Assembly (NCBI RefSeq): GCF_964355755.1
Contig: NC_092674.1
Span: forward strand, 28,694,001 to 28,758,000
Direction: 5' to 3'
Source of the DNA: Antedon mediterranea
Lineage: Eukaryota > Echinodermata > Crinoidea > Comatulida > Antedonidae
DNA: 64,000 bases
Shown here piece after piece: positions 25,114 through 36,700 of this stretch. The translations under genes were made by a program, and so were the position numbers. A model generated the notes under the pieces. It saw only the letters and a program-made list of their open reading frames with translations, had not been told where the DNA came from and did no database searches. The stretch's first letter is position 1. Each line of letters starts with the position of its first letter.

Positions 25114-25340
25114 CTAAACTGTAATTATAAGGGCCATCACTGATAGCGTTCTTTTGCCTTTTAACTCCAGCGTAAGACCTCCTTCCCGGATGCCAATGAA
25201 CTCTGTTTCTAACAATGAATTAATGGTATTCTTCTCTATGGTTCCAATTACGTAACCAGGAATTTGGAAGAAATCCCCAAAATGACGTTTCCCTGATTTT
25301 GACTTCATAGTACACGATATCTGGTTGTTGGACGAATCAT
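25114..25340 (-). CDS. Possible orphan exon, product not recognised
   Basis: On the minus strand an open stretch reads NQISCTMKSKSGKRHFGD... to ...LELKGKRTLSVMAL, ending at a stop at 25114. Its amino-acid texture (alternating hydrophobic strands, G-x-I repeats such as YVIGTIEKN) is more protein-like than other open frames of this size nearby. A candidate acceptor (CCAACAACCAG) lies about 30 bp upstream of its ATG. A tubby-C/LURP-like beta-barrel fold is a guess. It might be a terminal exon or an exon relic. Confidence 0.3.
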
Positions 25341-25421
25341 AGAGATATAATAGTAAGACATATAGATATATTCACTATAATATTTCTATAGACATATACA
25401 CCTTAACGTCTAAATTGGCCT

Positions 25422-25640
25422 TTAAGCTTGGTCTCCACTACAGACGCAACGCAAGGACGTAACGCAACGTAGGCGATCTGACCAATCACAAGCGATGGAT
25501 TATTCAAACTGTCGCTTGTCATTGGTCATCTCGCATGCGTTGCGTTTACATCCTTGCGTTGCGTCTGCAAGCAAGTTGACTAATCACGACGCGTTGCCCT
25601 TACTTCCTTACATTGTGTTCTAGTGTGAACCAAGCTTTAG
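25422..25640. mobile_element. GACGCAACGC-type MITE with extra internal copy
   Basis: The left end TAAGCTTGGTCTCCACTACA has two partial right halves: one reaches TTGCGTCTGCAAGCAAG (near 25560-25575) and a second ends TAGTGTGAACCAAGCTTTAG. This suggests an element inserted next to, or partly duplicated within, another. Confidence 0.75.
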
Positions 25641-27906
25641 TAAAAGCAAGAGCATTACTGTATATTAGTATATAATTTAAAACTGTAGGTGAAACCCCGA
25701 TAATATTTTGATATGCACACCATAAACTAATATTTATATATATAGAGCAACCAACTTCTTAAAATCAATTTACACTTATAATAAACTTAAGCTATCTTAT
25801 AATATTGCGAATAATAAACATTAAGTCAATTTCATGGCGATTATTTAAAACAAAATCTCTTAGAAATACAGTAAACTGTCAATGATATCTTAAATTTCCT
25901 TGACTACAAATATTTGTTAAAAAGGGTAAAAGTAAACCTGACACTAAGAGGTGGTGGGTTCGAATCCAAGATTCGCTTGGACAAAAAATGGACTTTTATA
26001 AAGAGCTAGGTTCTACAATCTTATTAGCCTCTTTACATCAACAGGGTTTATTATTAATTAATAAAAACTCTCGCTCGTCCTCTTTAATAAACTGGAAGAG
26101 CCCTCTATAATCCACCATACTATGATTTATATTTCTATTAATGGGTTTTTTAGAATGTCATATTTAGATGTGCTTTAAAAAGTGATTTTTAATATAAAAA
26201 AAATTAGTAAATATCGAAATTAGTGAAATCTTAATAATCATGGAATGAAACAGAATAAAAGGTATTAATTATAAAAATATTAATAATATTAAAGGCTAGG
26301 TGCGGGCCAAAAATTTCTATTGATCATACATTCCAATAATTATCGATCTATAGTTTCCCCTATGTTTCATAATTTTTGGGATTTTATTTGTGTTACACAA
26401 GCTTGTTGAAAATAAGCACTTTCTTATCAGTGGGGGGATAGTTCAAATTACACAGTAAAATCTCAGCTATTCTTTTGTACACAAATTTTGTAAATAGAGA
26501 GGCATGAAAAAGCTATGAAAAATAAACAGTGTGGTAAAAAATGTTATCAAATGACTAAATATAGGTAATATAACTTGAATTTTACATTTCTGGTATTTTT
26601 ATTCAACTTCAGATTTTTATTTTCATGCTATAGCAAAAATTATCCACCGTATATCCACCATCTTTTTTCACCTTCTAGGGAGTCACCAAACATGTTATTA
26701 CATTAGGTTAACCACCCAACTACTGAAAAAAAGTCTTCCTGGTTTTTATGGAAGAATTTTGCCAAATTTTGTATTTGACGATATATTAAGGGATATTCAT
26801 GTTTTTTCGTCTTGATTTCTGTTTAAAATATTTGATTTATGTACAATTAACCAAAATTTTTATTAAAATTTCATGCCTGTACCTGAGCTTTAAAGTCCAG
26901 TAATAGACCAACAACTGGTATAATTGTTAGTGATATACTGGTTTCTATAACTGCAAATATGATATGATCAAAAAAGAATGCTAAAACAATTATATTTTCA
27001 GTTAATAAATAAATGTTATCAACAACATTCTGTTTTAAAAAATATTTGTTTAAACACAAAATAATAAAACTAAAATAAACATAGTTAATTAACTTTGCTC
27101 CAATACAGAATGTTTTTCCCATAAACAAAGCATATTACATCATTTTCAGTAAATCAGTCAATAATGTGACTGGTTGAAATCTGCTTTGTAGTTTTTCAGC
27201 CCAGCACCTCACAATTGTAAACAACCAATCAAATATGGCACACCTGGTCATATGATTGTCCATTCATGGAGCAATTAGTTTCTCCAAGTGATACTTTTGC
27301 CTGTTGAGGGCGCTATCTTGCTTATCAGTGGAGGAACTGATTGTGTCATCAAAATGAGACCCCTCCACGTTCAGTTAGCATTTGGTGTAATTTATCCTCT
27401 TTAACTTTCCTTAAATGAACTTTCTAAATGAAACAAAAAGTTTACAAATTGAGATCAATGTATGACTATCAGTGAGGTATCCTCCCTGCTGCATTTAATT
27501 TTTCTGATTGCCTCAAATAGAGGGCGCTATGACACTAGTACCATTAAACACATGTTTCTGTCATGTTGTAGCCATGTCCTTGTCAGAACTTTGCGAGATC
27601 CTATCCCTGGCATCAACATGCACAAATTATGTGAAACATTTATAGTTTCATCATAGTTTATCAAGTCCAGTTAATACTGTTTTAACCTTTTAATACTGTT
27701 TACATATCTTAATATTTTATTGTTTTTTGTATGTATTTTAATCGTGTTTTTGAACCTTTGAATGCAAATTTCAATTACTATGTATTTAACAATAAATTTG
27801 AACTTGAACTTGAACTATGACAAAAACAAATCCATGTTTCAGTCCGTAAAGATTTTAAAATCTATAGTGATAGTTCTTCTATTTAAAATACATCAGACAT
27901 GAGAAT
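25641..27906. other. Gene-poor interval; possible retroposon fragments
   Basis: GTGGGTTCGAATCC near 25952 resembles a tRNA B-box and may be a SINE fragment. Sequence ending AATAAATTTGAACTTGAACT repeats near 27795-27812 resembles the short-repeat 3' tail of a non-LTR element. No exon was found, although the terminal exon of VPS37A should lie somewhere below 28026. Confidence 0.35.
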
Positions 27907-28006
27907 AAAGCTTGGTTCACACTTGGATGCAACGCAAGGTCAGAGGTCAAAGGTCAGATGATAATGTTTTGATGGGTCTTTGCATCCAAGTAGGAACCAG
28001 GCTTAA
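27907..28006. mobile_element. GACGCAACGC-type MITE, short
   Basis: AAAGCTTGGTTCACACTTGG and CCAAGTAGGAACCAGGCTTAA are the inverted ends. The interior is reduced to about 60 bp. Confidence 0.75.
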
Positions 28007-28025
28007 ATGTTTCCATGGTACTTAC

Positions 28026-31000
28026 TATTCTAGAGTCCATAAATGATTTTAGGAATTCATCTGTCTCTATTTTATTGTCTAGATATGATTCAGCCAATTC
28101 CTCCGATTCAGTGTCAGCATCTGCGACTGATACTTTTAAATTATATAAAATACTTTCAGGCGATAATTGCTGTGCATAAAATAAAGGAAAGACGACTTAT
28201 TATGCATGATTATATCACTTACAGCAGCAGTGCTTACAACGATTTTTAATTTGTTGCAAGTCTTATCCCATTGATTGTACATCATACATTATACAATCCA
28301 TTTGTGATTTTAAAATTGTCCTAGTCTCATCCCATTGAAATTGTATTTGTTTGTTGTAGGAATGATTTTATATAGATTCAAAAAAAGTATTATTATTTTA
28401 GAAGAGTTGGCAATAATTTACTTAAGTACTCTATCATAACCTATCACAAAGCCCCCTTCCCGGAAGTTAACATGAAACAAAAATAGAGGACAAAATGAAA
28501 ACATTTCAAATGAGCAGTTTCATTTACATTGAAATTCATTACCTCATTAATACTTTGCTGATGCAAACATTTCATATCAAAGCTGTTCCTAGCTTCCAGC
28601 ATTTTGTTATACGCTTCTTTTAATTTCTCTTTCCTACTTTCTAATTCAGGTTTATAACTCATATTTGTTTCTGAAAAACAATAATAAATAATAATAACAA
28701 TAATAAATAATAATAATAATAATTGACAAAGTGGGTTATGAAATAGATTTTGTTTGTTTCCATATTCTGTGTTTATAAGTATTTTGTATAATAACCATAT
28801 CAGTGGTATAATTCCCTCATATAACAAAGCTGTAATGCTGAAAGTATATAGATAATGTTTATCCTTAATTGATACAAATTTGGATAGGTCCTCTACGGAC
28901 CCATAGTGAATGATAGGGCTAAGATGGACCAGTACACCAGGGTAACCCACTATTCTTTGAAAGCATGCACACAAGCCAGATGTGTACACTGGACGTCCAG
29001 TTTTATCCTAGAAGACTTGTTCTACCACCCGAAAAATGTTCTAGAAGAGCCTTGAACCTGAGCTGGCTATGGTTTGCGGTGCCTATGCTGCCTTAACCAC
29101 TCAGCCACTTGACTCAAACACTTATGATGATTTTTAAAGCTCTGTCTACACTATCAAACTTTATGCGACAACAAAATGTGATGTGCTCATATATGGACAT
29201 GAAGTTATGTCATATCACTACCATATTTTGGTATATCACTACCATATTTGGGTATATCACTACCACATTTGGGCACATCACACTAGGTTGATAGTGTAGA
29301 CAGAGCTTAACACTCACTTGATAATTCTTCACAGGATTCATTTAATTTGTTCCTTTCATCTTTTAATCTTTCCATTTGCTCTGAATATAGAACCATGTTT
29401 AATAGTTTTTCTTCATCCTCCATTAATATTTTGAGTTCATCTATTGATTTGTTTTGTAATTCAGGAAACTCTGTTTGTACTTGGAAATTGTGGGCACCCT
29501 GTGTGGAAACATGAAACAAGTGTTTAATAAGGAAATTAGGAGTGGCCAAACTAGCTATTTCAAAGGTCATATGTGTACTAGTTCACACATAGCCACTATC
29601 GTGGACAGACGATAAGGTGCCTTAAAGTGGCTGCATAGTAGAAAAGTGTAACAAACATCAACATTAAAAAAAACTCATTGCCTCTTAACTTTACTAAAGG
29701 TAAGAATCCGAGTCCACAGCGCCATGAGCAATGATTCATTTGTTAGAATTCGGCGCTATACAAAAACTCATATATTATTATTATTATTGATAATTATATT
29801 TAGTCCTAGTTTGTACTGTGACTTGGAAAAGTGCTAGTTCAACATGTGACTGAATAATCAATGCATAAACAAAGTACGAACGAAGAATAATTGTTTGTTA
29901 CTTTCTGCTAAAAGAATTTCATAAAAACTTACTAAGACATCATTCCCTTGTGTGTTACTGGTTGTGGGGTACATAGATGAACCGTTTACAGGTGGCATAG
30001 TGTGACCTGGCATAGGATACATACCTACGTTGCCAGCCACCGTGGATGGTTGTCCATACGGCGGTGGCATACTTTGAGGAAATGCTGGCATGCCTTGGGG
30101 ATATGGCAATGCAGGCATGTGACTAGGTCTAAAAAAAAAATGTAAAGCTTTATATCAACAGTGTACTGTATTATTCTGATTGGCTAAACTATATGTACCA
30201 TATATGGTATTTTTAAAATGTAGAAAATTTATGACAGTCTCAGATTCAAGACAAAGGTTAAAGGTCACTTACGGTTGATTGGTACTTTCAGCAAATACTA
30301 CAGGAGGTGACTTTTCAAATTCTGTAACTATATCCCTTATGACACGACCTAGTACTGAATTTACTACAAACTGAATTAAGAAGCAAATATAAATAAAAAA
30401 GGATTTAATAAAGCTTGGTTCCCACTAGGACGCAACTAAAAAGCGAATTGACCAATCACAAGTGACAATATAATCCATTGGCTTTGATTGGTGATTTCAC
30501 TTACTAGTGGGAACAAAGTTTTATACAATAGTGTTAAGAATTATATTTCCAAGGGGAAAAAACAATTTAGTGTGAACACTGCTTTGATTGGCTTGTTCAC
30601 ACCTCCACTTCCTGGTCTATTGTCAAGTGAGCACTAATTGCTTTTACATTTTGTCTGTACTAATTCATCCATGGTGGTTAGTGATTTTCATTGGGTTTGA
30701 GTTCAAATCAGCTTTTCTTTTGTCTGGTATATTATTGTAAAAGACCATATTCTAATAGCCATAGTAGATTCAATTCATACAAAATATTTAATATTATTTA
30801 CAGTGGTGTAAGACAGAGGCCTGAGGCCCCTGGTCCAACCCTTAAGGCCTCAGACGTTTTAGCCTTAAAGCGTGGTTCCCACTTGAACGCAACGTAATGC
30901 AGCGAAGTATCGACGCAAAGTGCTGTATTGCATAATCACAAGTGAGAACCGACGACACAATAGTGCTGCAAACATTGAAGGTTTGATTTCACGCAGGCGG

Positions 31001-32567
31001 GGGCAAACGCAATGATTGGAAGGGCATTTTCGTACGTTGCGTAGATTGCGTCGCTAGTGGGAACCAAGCTTTAACAACATATTTTAATGTCTTTTTTCCT
31101 CTGGGCACTGTTCAGGCTCCTGGGTTTAGCCAGTGAGCGATCATAGCCGTTACGCCACTGATTATTTAAACTAATACCGGTATCGATGAAGACAGTCTTA
31201 CATTATTCAAACTTCTACAACCAATAACAAGCATATGTTTGCTGACCCACGGATGCCGTAGAGGGGGCGATACTTTCACAATTGGTTTATCTTCTGGAAA
31301 CTTTGGCGGAAGTGTTCTGAAGTCAAACAAAAATAGAATGAAGTGTATTCTTACTTTTGACTTTTATAGTGATAAGAAGGTTAATTTTAAATTGTATGGG
31401 GTTTTATGTCGGACCACCGATCAAGAGTCATGGAATTGATTTATACGTAACTTATAGTCAACTCTCCCAAACCAAAAGGTTCCATATTTTTATTACCATT
31501 AAAAACACATACGGAATACCAGATTCTCTGAAAAAACCAGGAATATTAGGCCATCCTAAGGCTTTCTAGTATTGGAAGGGTTGACTGTATACAAACTCTA
31601 GTGTGAGCGGATAAATTGCTAGGAAAATTTTATAATTACATTAAATTCAATTCACTTATGGTTTCTGAAAAAAAAAAGGAATTTGCAGTGTCATTACTTA
31701 ATGCACTTGTCAATTGAATGACCTCACTATAGGACCCCCGGGAGAGGTGCGTCATTTACAAATAATTACTGACGTAGGGGTGCGTCAAAAAACCTAGATG
31801 GTACGTCACATCAATGAACAAGGTGTGTCAATGTCCGTCACTTTACCACCCACCATATCATAAACAACATGGTCACAGTGCGTCAAAATGGGTGCGTCAT
31901 GGTCACCTAAAGGTAAGTCACATTTTTGACGCACGGGTGCGTCATGGTATTCAATGGTATGACGTACATCGGACAAATGACGCACCTCTCCCAGGGTCGT
32001 ATAGTGGGTCATACAAATGACAAGTGCATAAACATAACTCATAGAAATAACTACAGCGATCTTACATGTTTAATGCAACGGTATGCCCACTGACAGTAAA
32101 TGATACTCTATATTCTTCATCACGCTTTATTTCAGCAACACTTTGAAAAATAAAAAAAATTATTTTTAAAATATGATTTTCAATATTTTAGTATTATTGA
32201 TGTTTTTAAATACAATTTGTACAAATCATGACACTATATAAATAATGTATTAAAATGGTCAGGATACTACTTTCTGTGAGTGAGTACATAAAAAACAAAT
32301 TTAGGCCTAATGTCCACACGTTCCCTCCTCATTCTTATCTAGTTTGAGTTATTTAATTACACACGTCCACGTCCTCCCCACCTACCACCACCTCCTGTGG
32401 ATTCCTATCCTTTCCTAGCTAGCCTAGCATTTTTCTCTTAAAAAAATAAAGGATTTTATAACTTACTTATGGTTATATGTCTTCAAAGAATCGATTTGTT
32501 GAGTTCTCTTTTGTTGGAGGTGAGTTACTGCAGGTAATTCACTTTTACTCTTGAAAAACCAATCCAT
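28026..32567 (-). CDS. VPS37A: VPS37A, ESCRT-I subunit (eight exons resolved; C-terminal exon not found)
   Basis: ESCRT-I sorts ubiquitinated cargo into endosomal luminal vesicles; VPS37 binds TSG101 and VPS28. Exons (minus): 32567-32467, 32140-32066, 31316-31202, 30370-30273, 30128-29933, 29498-29318, 28670-28543, 28169-28026, all with GT-AG borders and consistent phase, giving 346 aa. The start MDWFFKSKSELPAVTHLQQK parallels the human MSWLFPLTK start. Exons 2-4 form the inactive UEV-like domain (GHTVALN, LPPKFPEDKPIVKVSPPLRH, EFEKSPPV). Exon 5 is a Pro/Met/Gly/Tyr-rich linker. Exons 6-8 are the Mod(r) helical domain (EFPELQNKSIDELKILM ... ESYLDNKIETDEFLKSFM). Human VPS37A is 397 aa, so a final exon of about 25-50 codons is missing from this model. 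The gene is head-to-head with CNOT7. Confidence 0.94.
28870..29116 (-). mobile_element. tRNA-derived SINE in VPS37A intron 6
   Basis: Read on the minus strand, the head is GTCAAGTGGCTGAGTGGTTA (A-box, tRNA Ser/Leu-like) followed about 45 bp later by CAGGTTCAAGGCTC (B-box). A non-tRNA body follows towards lower coordinates; the 3' boundary is approximate. The anticodon arm cannot be folded convincingly, so it is a SINE, not a tRNA gene. Confidence 0.65.
29134..29310. mobile_element. Family A MITE in VPS37A intron 6
   Basis: Intact ends TAAAGCTCTGTCTACACTAT and TTGATAGTGTAGACAGAGCT. The ATATCACTACCATATTTGG segment is repeated three times inside. Confidence 0.9.
29690..29795 (+). mobile_element. 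Retroposon 3' tail (GCGCTATACAAAAACT-(ATT)n) in VPS37A intron 5
   Basis: ATTCGGCGCTATACAAAAAC followed by an ATT microsatellite is the usual 3' end of widespread SINE/LINE families in marine invertebrates. The 5' boundary is uncertain. Confidence 0.5.
30410..30523. mobile_element. GACGCAACGC-type MITE in VPS37A intron 3
   Basis: AAAGCTTGGTTCCCACTAGG and CTAGTGGGAACAAAGTTTTA are the inverted ends, beginning about 40 bp upstream of exon 4. Confidence 0.8.
30801..31160 (-). mobile_element. CAGTGGCGTAAC element split by a nested MITE, VPS37A intron 3
   Basis: On the minus strand the element starts CAGTGGCGTAACGGC (31160) and runs through CGCTCACTGGCTAAACCC and CAGTGCCCAGAGGA, then is interrupted at 31074-30866. 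It resumes with GCTAAAACGTCTGAGGCC and ends CTTACACCACTG (30801). Both halves match the uninterrupted element at 1575-1763. Confidence 0.8.
30866..31074. mobile_element. GACGCAACGC-type MITE (long subfamily), nested
   Basis: TTAAAGCGTGGTTCCCACTT and CTAGTGGGAACCAAGCTTTA are the ends. The interior is the same subfamily as 21437-21637. It interrupts the CAGTGGCGTAAC element and is therefore the younger of the two. Confidence 0.85.
31454..31590. mobile_element. AGTCAACTCTCC MITE (family B) in VPS37A intron 2
   Basis: Starts ATAGTCAACTCTCCCAAACC and ends AAGGGTTGACTGTAT. The interior (ACCATTAAAAACACAT, GAATACCAGA) matches the inverse of the element at 36648-36778. Ends of the CAGT...TCTC kind recall pogo/Tigger-type MITEs, which is inference. 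Confidence 0.7.
31718..32013. mobile_element. Foldback MITE with internal GTGCGTCA motifs, VPS37A intron 2
   Basis: ATGACCTCACTATAGGACCC and GGGTCGTATAGTGGGTCAT are inverted ends, followed inwards by GGGAGAGGTGCGTCA / TGACGCACCTCTCCC. Several GTGCGTCA or TGACGCAC words recur in the middle. Non-coding. Confidence 0.7.
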
Positions 32568-33724
32568 AATATCATGGGACTAAAAATCATTGATTGATTG
32601 GGAATCGAAACACAATTTTGTCATTTTTTGTTTTGCTTATTTAACATGGATATCTTCACGGCAGCCGGGTACCCTAAACCTGCAACACACTTAAAATTAA
32701 TATTATAATTTGTAAATACGCAATGTACACGACGGCTGTGTAAATAGGTATGATGTCAAATTCGGAAAGGGTTAACTTCTTTCTGTGTAAAATCCGTCGA
32801 CACTGTTCTGTGGGGATATTATGTGTAAATAATAATCAAAGGTGTCTAATAATTATAAATTATTGTGTACTTGTATAGCTGTAACTTGACAATTATTTTA
32901 AATAATTGCTGTGTTATTTAAAAATGCTCGTTGCTATTTATAACTTAGTTTTTTTACAATAATGTAAAATGTCTGTCCCCATAAAGTAAAATGGTACAAG
33001 CAAGATTCCTTCCCATCATGCTGAATTTGACCTTTTTGTGCTTTGGAATAATGATGTAAACGTAAAAGGCATCGTTTTTGCAGCATTTTTTTGTTTTTCG
33101 GAGAGGGGAGGTAAACGATAAACATAATATTGAATATTACAAAGTATTGTGTACTGCAATGGCAAACTAAGAACCATTCTATGCTGTGCTAATGACACTT
33201 TAGGCTCTTCAATCCCCATGGCTACTTTATTTAAAATGCGTTGGCCGCCTTCTTCTTTCCTGAATGAATCCTTGGGTCCTACCTTTTGTGAGTGTGGACG
33301 TGTGTGTGTGAGCGGTTCGGGTCGATGTCTTCTTGAAGCAGGCCGGTGCGATAGAGTGGATGCCTAGCACTACACATGCTTAATTTCCATTTTTTTAAGC
33401 AAAAAGTTTCACTGGGTTAGGTTGACAATCAATCAAAAGTGTCTTTATTTTATGCATCGGATCATCCAACAAATGAATAAAGTTTATCAAAAAAAGTTTA
33501 AAACATAAAAGATCACTTGTTGAATTTGATGGTGGCTGTTTGATTTTAGAATGAACTTTTTAATGATAATGTAAATATTTTGTGTTTAGTACTATTTGTA
33601 GTCTGTCATTGCCAATAAAGTAAAATAAAAGTGCTTATTTTATAACAACTTCTTTACACAGCTTTTGATATTGGAATAACTTGTTTGAAAATAGACGAAA
33701 TAAGAAGAAAGCAAACGTAACATT
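32568..33724. promoter_or_regulatory. Shared intergenic (bidirectional promoter) region of VPS37A and CNOT7
   Basis: The start codons of the two divergent genes are 1,157 bp apart. A locally GC-richer block (33230-33365, TTGGCCGCCTTCTTC, GTGTGGACGTGTGTGTGAG) may hold the CNOT7 5' UTR exon. A good acceptor (TTCTTTACACAG) at about 33651-33662 implies that the ATG exon is preceded by a non-coding exon. Exact start sites cannot be read from the sequence. Confidence 0.55.
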
Positions 33725-36700
33725 ATGCCATCACAAACAAATGAGGCTGTGATTATAGATGTGTGGGCTTCAAATCTTGAAGAAGTGTTTAGGAAAATTA
33801 GGCTCCTTGTTCAGAAATACCCATTTGTCGCAATGGTAGGTTTTCGTGATGTTTGTCAATTGTTTCGACAAATTGGCACACTGAGCCCTTCCCTTCCTTC
33901 CTTTTCTCTTCCTTCCTTTTCTCTTCCTTCCTTTTCTCTTCCTTCCTTTTCTCTTCCTTCCTTTTCTCTTCCTTCCTTTTCCTTTCCCCTTCCTTCCTTT
34001 TTCTTTCCCTTGTTTCCAAACAACAAACAAAAAAGTGTAAACATTTGGCAGAACACCATGATTAAAGCCTTGTCTACACTATCAAACTTTATGTGACAAA
34101 AAATGCCCATATATAGACATGATGATGGCATATAACTATCATATTTTTTTGTCAAACTAGTTTGATAGTTCATCTAAAGTCTTTATAAATACTTTAAATT
34201 AATATTACTTACCTTATTCTGTTGATTTTGTTTTTAGGATACAGAATTTCCTGGTGTAGTTGCCAGGCCAATCGGAGAGTTCAAAAGCCCTGCAGAGTTC
34301 CACTATCAACTCCACCGGTGCAATGTAGACCTGCTGAAAATTATTCAACTTGGATTAACGTTTTCAGATGAAAAGGGCTTACTGCCAATTGGAACACCAT
34401 CTACCTATCAATTTAATTTTAAATTTAACTTAGTGTAAGTACTGCAGAACACTTCACTATCTATTTGAAATATATTATTTGATTTAAAATAATGATAGTG
34501 AGGCATTTAATATATAGGCAAACTGCCTAAAGGCCCATTTACACTAGGACGATAACGATCGACGATAAATAGATAAGCATGCATTTTTCTTATATAAAAC
34601 AATAATTTAGAAAGGTTTTTATTCTAGAATTATAGAATACTTATTTATGCTGTCTTTGATAAAATAATATTTTTTTTAAATCCAATCAAATGACGTCATG
34701 ATCAATAAACAAAAAATATCGTTGTATTGTCACGATATTATTGCTCTTACTAATCATGACGTCATTTGATTGGACGTCTGAAAATATCATTTTCATCAAA
34801 GGAAGCATAGATGGTTCCTAAATAGTCCTAGAATAAAAACTTTTTAGATTTCTTTTGTTTTATGTATGAGCAATGCATATTTGTTTATTTATCGTCGATC
34901 GTTATCGTCCTAGTGTAAATGGGCCTTTAGGCTGTTTGCCTATTTATTAAATGCCTCACTATCGTTATTTTAACTCGAAAGTTCGGTGGAATCATTCATG
35001 ATTTTGTTTGATAATTTGCAGTAAAATTGTTGATTGATTGATCTATTCATATTATTATTTCAATTTGTCTAAACCAACAGTGAAGATATGTATGCTCAAG
35101 ACTCTATTCAGTTACTGACATCTTCAGGAATTCAATTTAAAAAACACGAGGAGGAAGGAATAGATGCAGATTATTTTGCGGAGTTACTGATGACATCTGG
35201 TATTGTCTTGAATGAAGAAGTAAAATGGATTACATTTCACAGGTACACTAGCTGATTCAGTGTGTCTAGGCAAATGTCATAACGTGATTTGCTGTATTCG
35301 TAAATACAGTGTCACATGTCATTTGTATCCTAAGATGCTAGGCAACCATAAAAACTTTTGCTATGATACAATACAACATGTGATAAACATGTGATGCTGT
35401 ATCAAAGAACGTTCCTACTCAACAATTTTAAGATACAGCACAGAGAATTTGGTGGAGGATGTGAAGTGATGAATTAGTAACAATGCCAAGATGATCCATG
35501 TTTTATCAATTGTTGTAGTTTTACTGCTTAAAATAAATTAATATGTTTTTTTTTTAACTTTCTTATTAGTGGTTATGACTTTGCATATTTGTTAAAGTCG
35601 CTGACAGGGCTTAATTTACCGTCAGAAGAAAGTGAATTTTTTGAACTCTTACGGATTTACTTTCCTGGAATTTATGACGTAAAATATTTGATGAAAAGCT
35701 GCAAAGACCTTAAAGGAGGATTACAAGAAGTTGCCGACGATCTTGAAGTAAGTTTGACAGTTCAGGTTTTTGAAAATTATACGACCACTTTTGGAAATTA
35801 TGTGACCACTTTTAAAATAAAATATATCTACAGGCCTTGTCTTTTTGAAAATTATAGGGGTGCTAAAAATTTCACTCCTCAATACATTCAGGGGTGCTGT
35901 ACTGTACTGTTGGGTGTGCTGTTTGTATTTTGGTGTGTAGAAGTTTTTCAAATTTAAGCGTGTTGTAAATCGCATACCTCAAGGGCATTTTAGGAGTGTG
36001 TTAAGTGAGTGATTGCACTCGCTCACCTCACAGGACAAGGCCTGTATCTAGTATTTAATTTTAAAGGCTCATCTGTCACTGGACATATCATTCCATTATT
36101 GTTAAATTTGGTTTGCCTATCATTATCAAACAAAAATAATATTATAACTTTCTATCTTTTAAAAGATGCTATCATGTTAAAATTTACCTTAGTCCTAGAA
36201 GCTGAGTACCCATCACCACACAGCAGATGGATTATGAGAAGTACAAACTATACTAAGAGATTGTTTTTCTTTTTTACTAAAGGTTATAAGAATAGGCCCA
36301 CAACATCAAGCAGGTAGTGATAGTCTATTGACGTTACAAACGTTTTTCAAAATGAGAGAAGTAAGTTTAAAGCATTTATTTACCTATTTTAATTATTTAT
36401 AAATTTATAAATTTATAATTTGTATTACTGATGGGTTCCAAATTAGAAAACTAAATTATTGGGAGACTTTATAAATAATAGCCAAATTATAGAGGGCGCT
36501 AACATTTTTAAAAGTGCATCCAAACATAAGGCATTATTTGAAAATATATCATTGTCTATAGTAAAAAAATTGGTATTCCAGCAGCTTTCCAATGTGTGCA
36601 ATATGCCAAATAAAAATAAATTGTTAATTCATGTACTATATTATTAGTACAGTGAATTCTCCCAAAATGGGCTAGCCTAATATGTCCGATTTTCTGGAAA

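Noticed and set aside
29000-29116. Possible tRNA-Ser/Leu gene
   Set aside because: It has A- and B-box matches but no acceptor stem or complete cloverleaf; read as a SINE head. The same applies to 59755-59830.
31806-32042. Overlapping open frames on both strands
   Set aside because: Both derive from the GTGCGTCA foldback MITE in VPS37A intron 2.
33770-34173. Open frames of Lys/Arg/Glu/Gly or Ser/Phe/Leu/Pro repeats
   Set aside because: They are translations of the 15-bp pyrimidine tandem repeat in CNOT7 intron 1 and lie across a clear splice donor.
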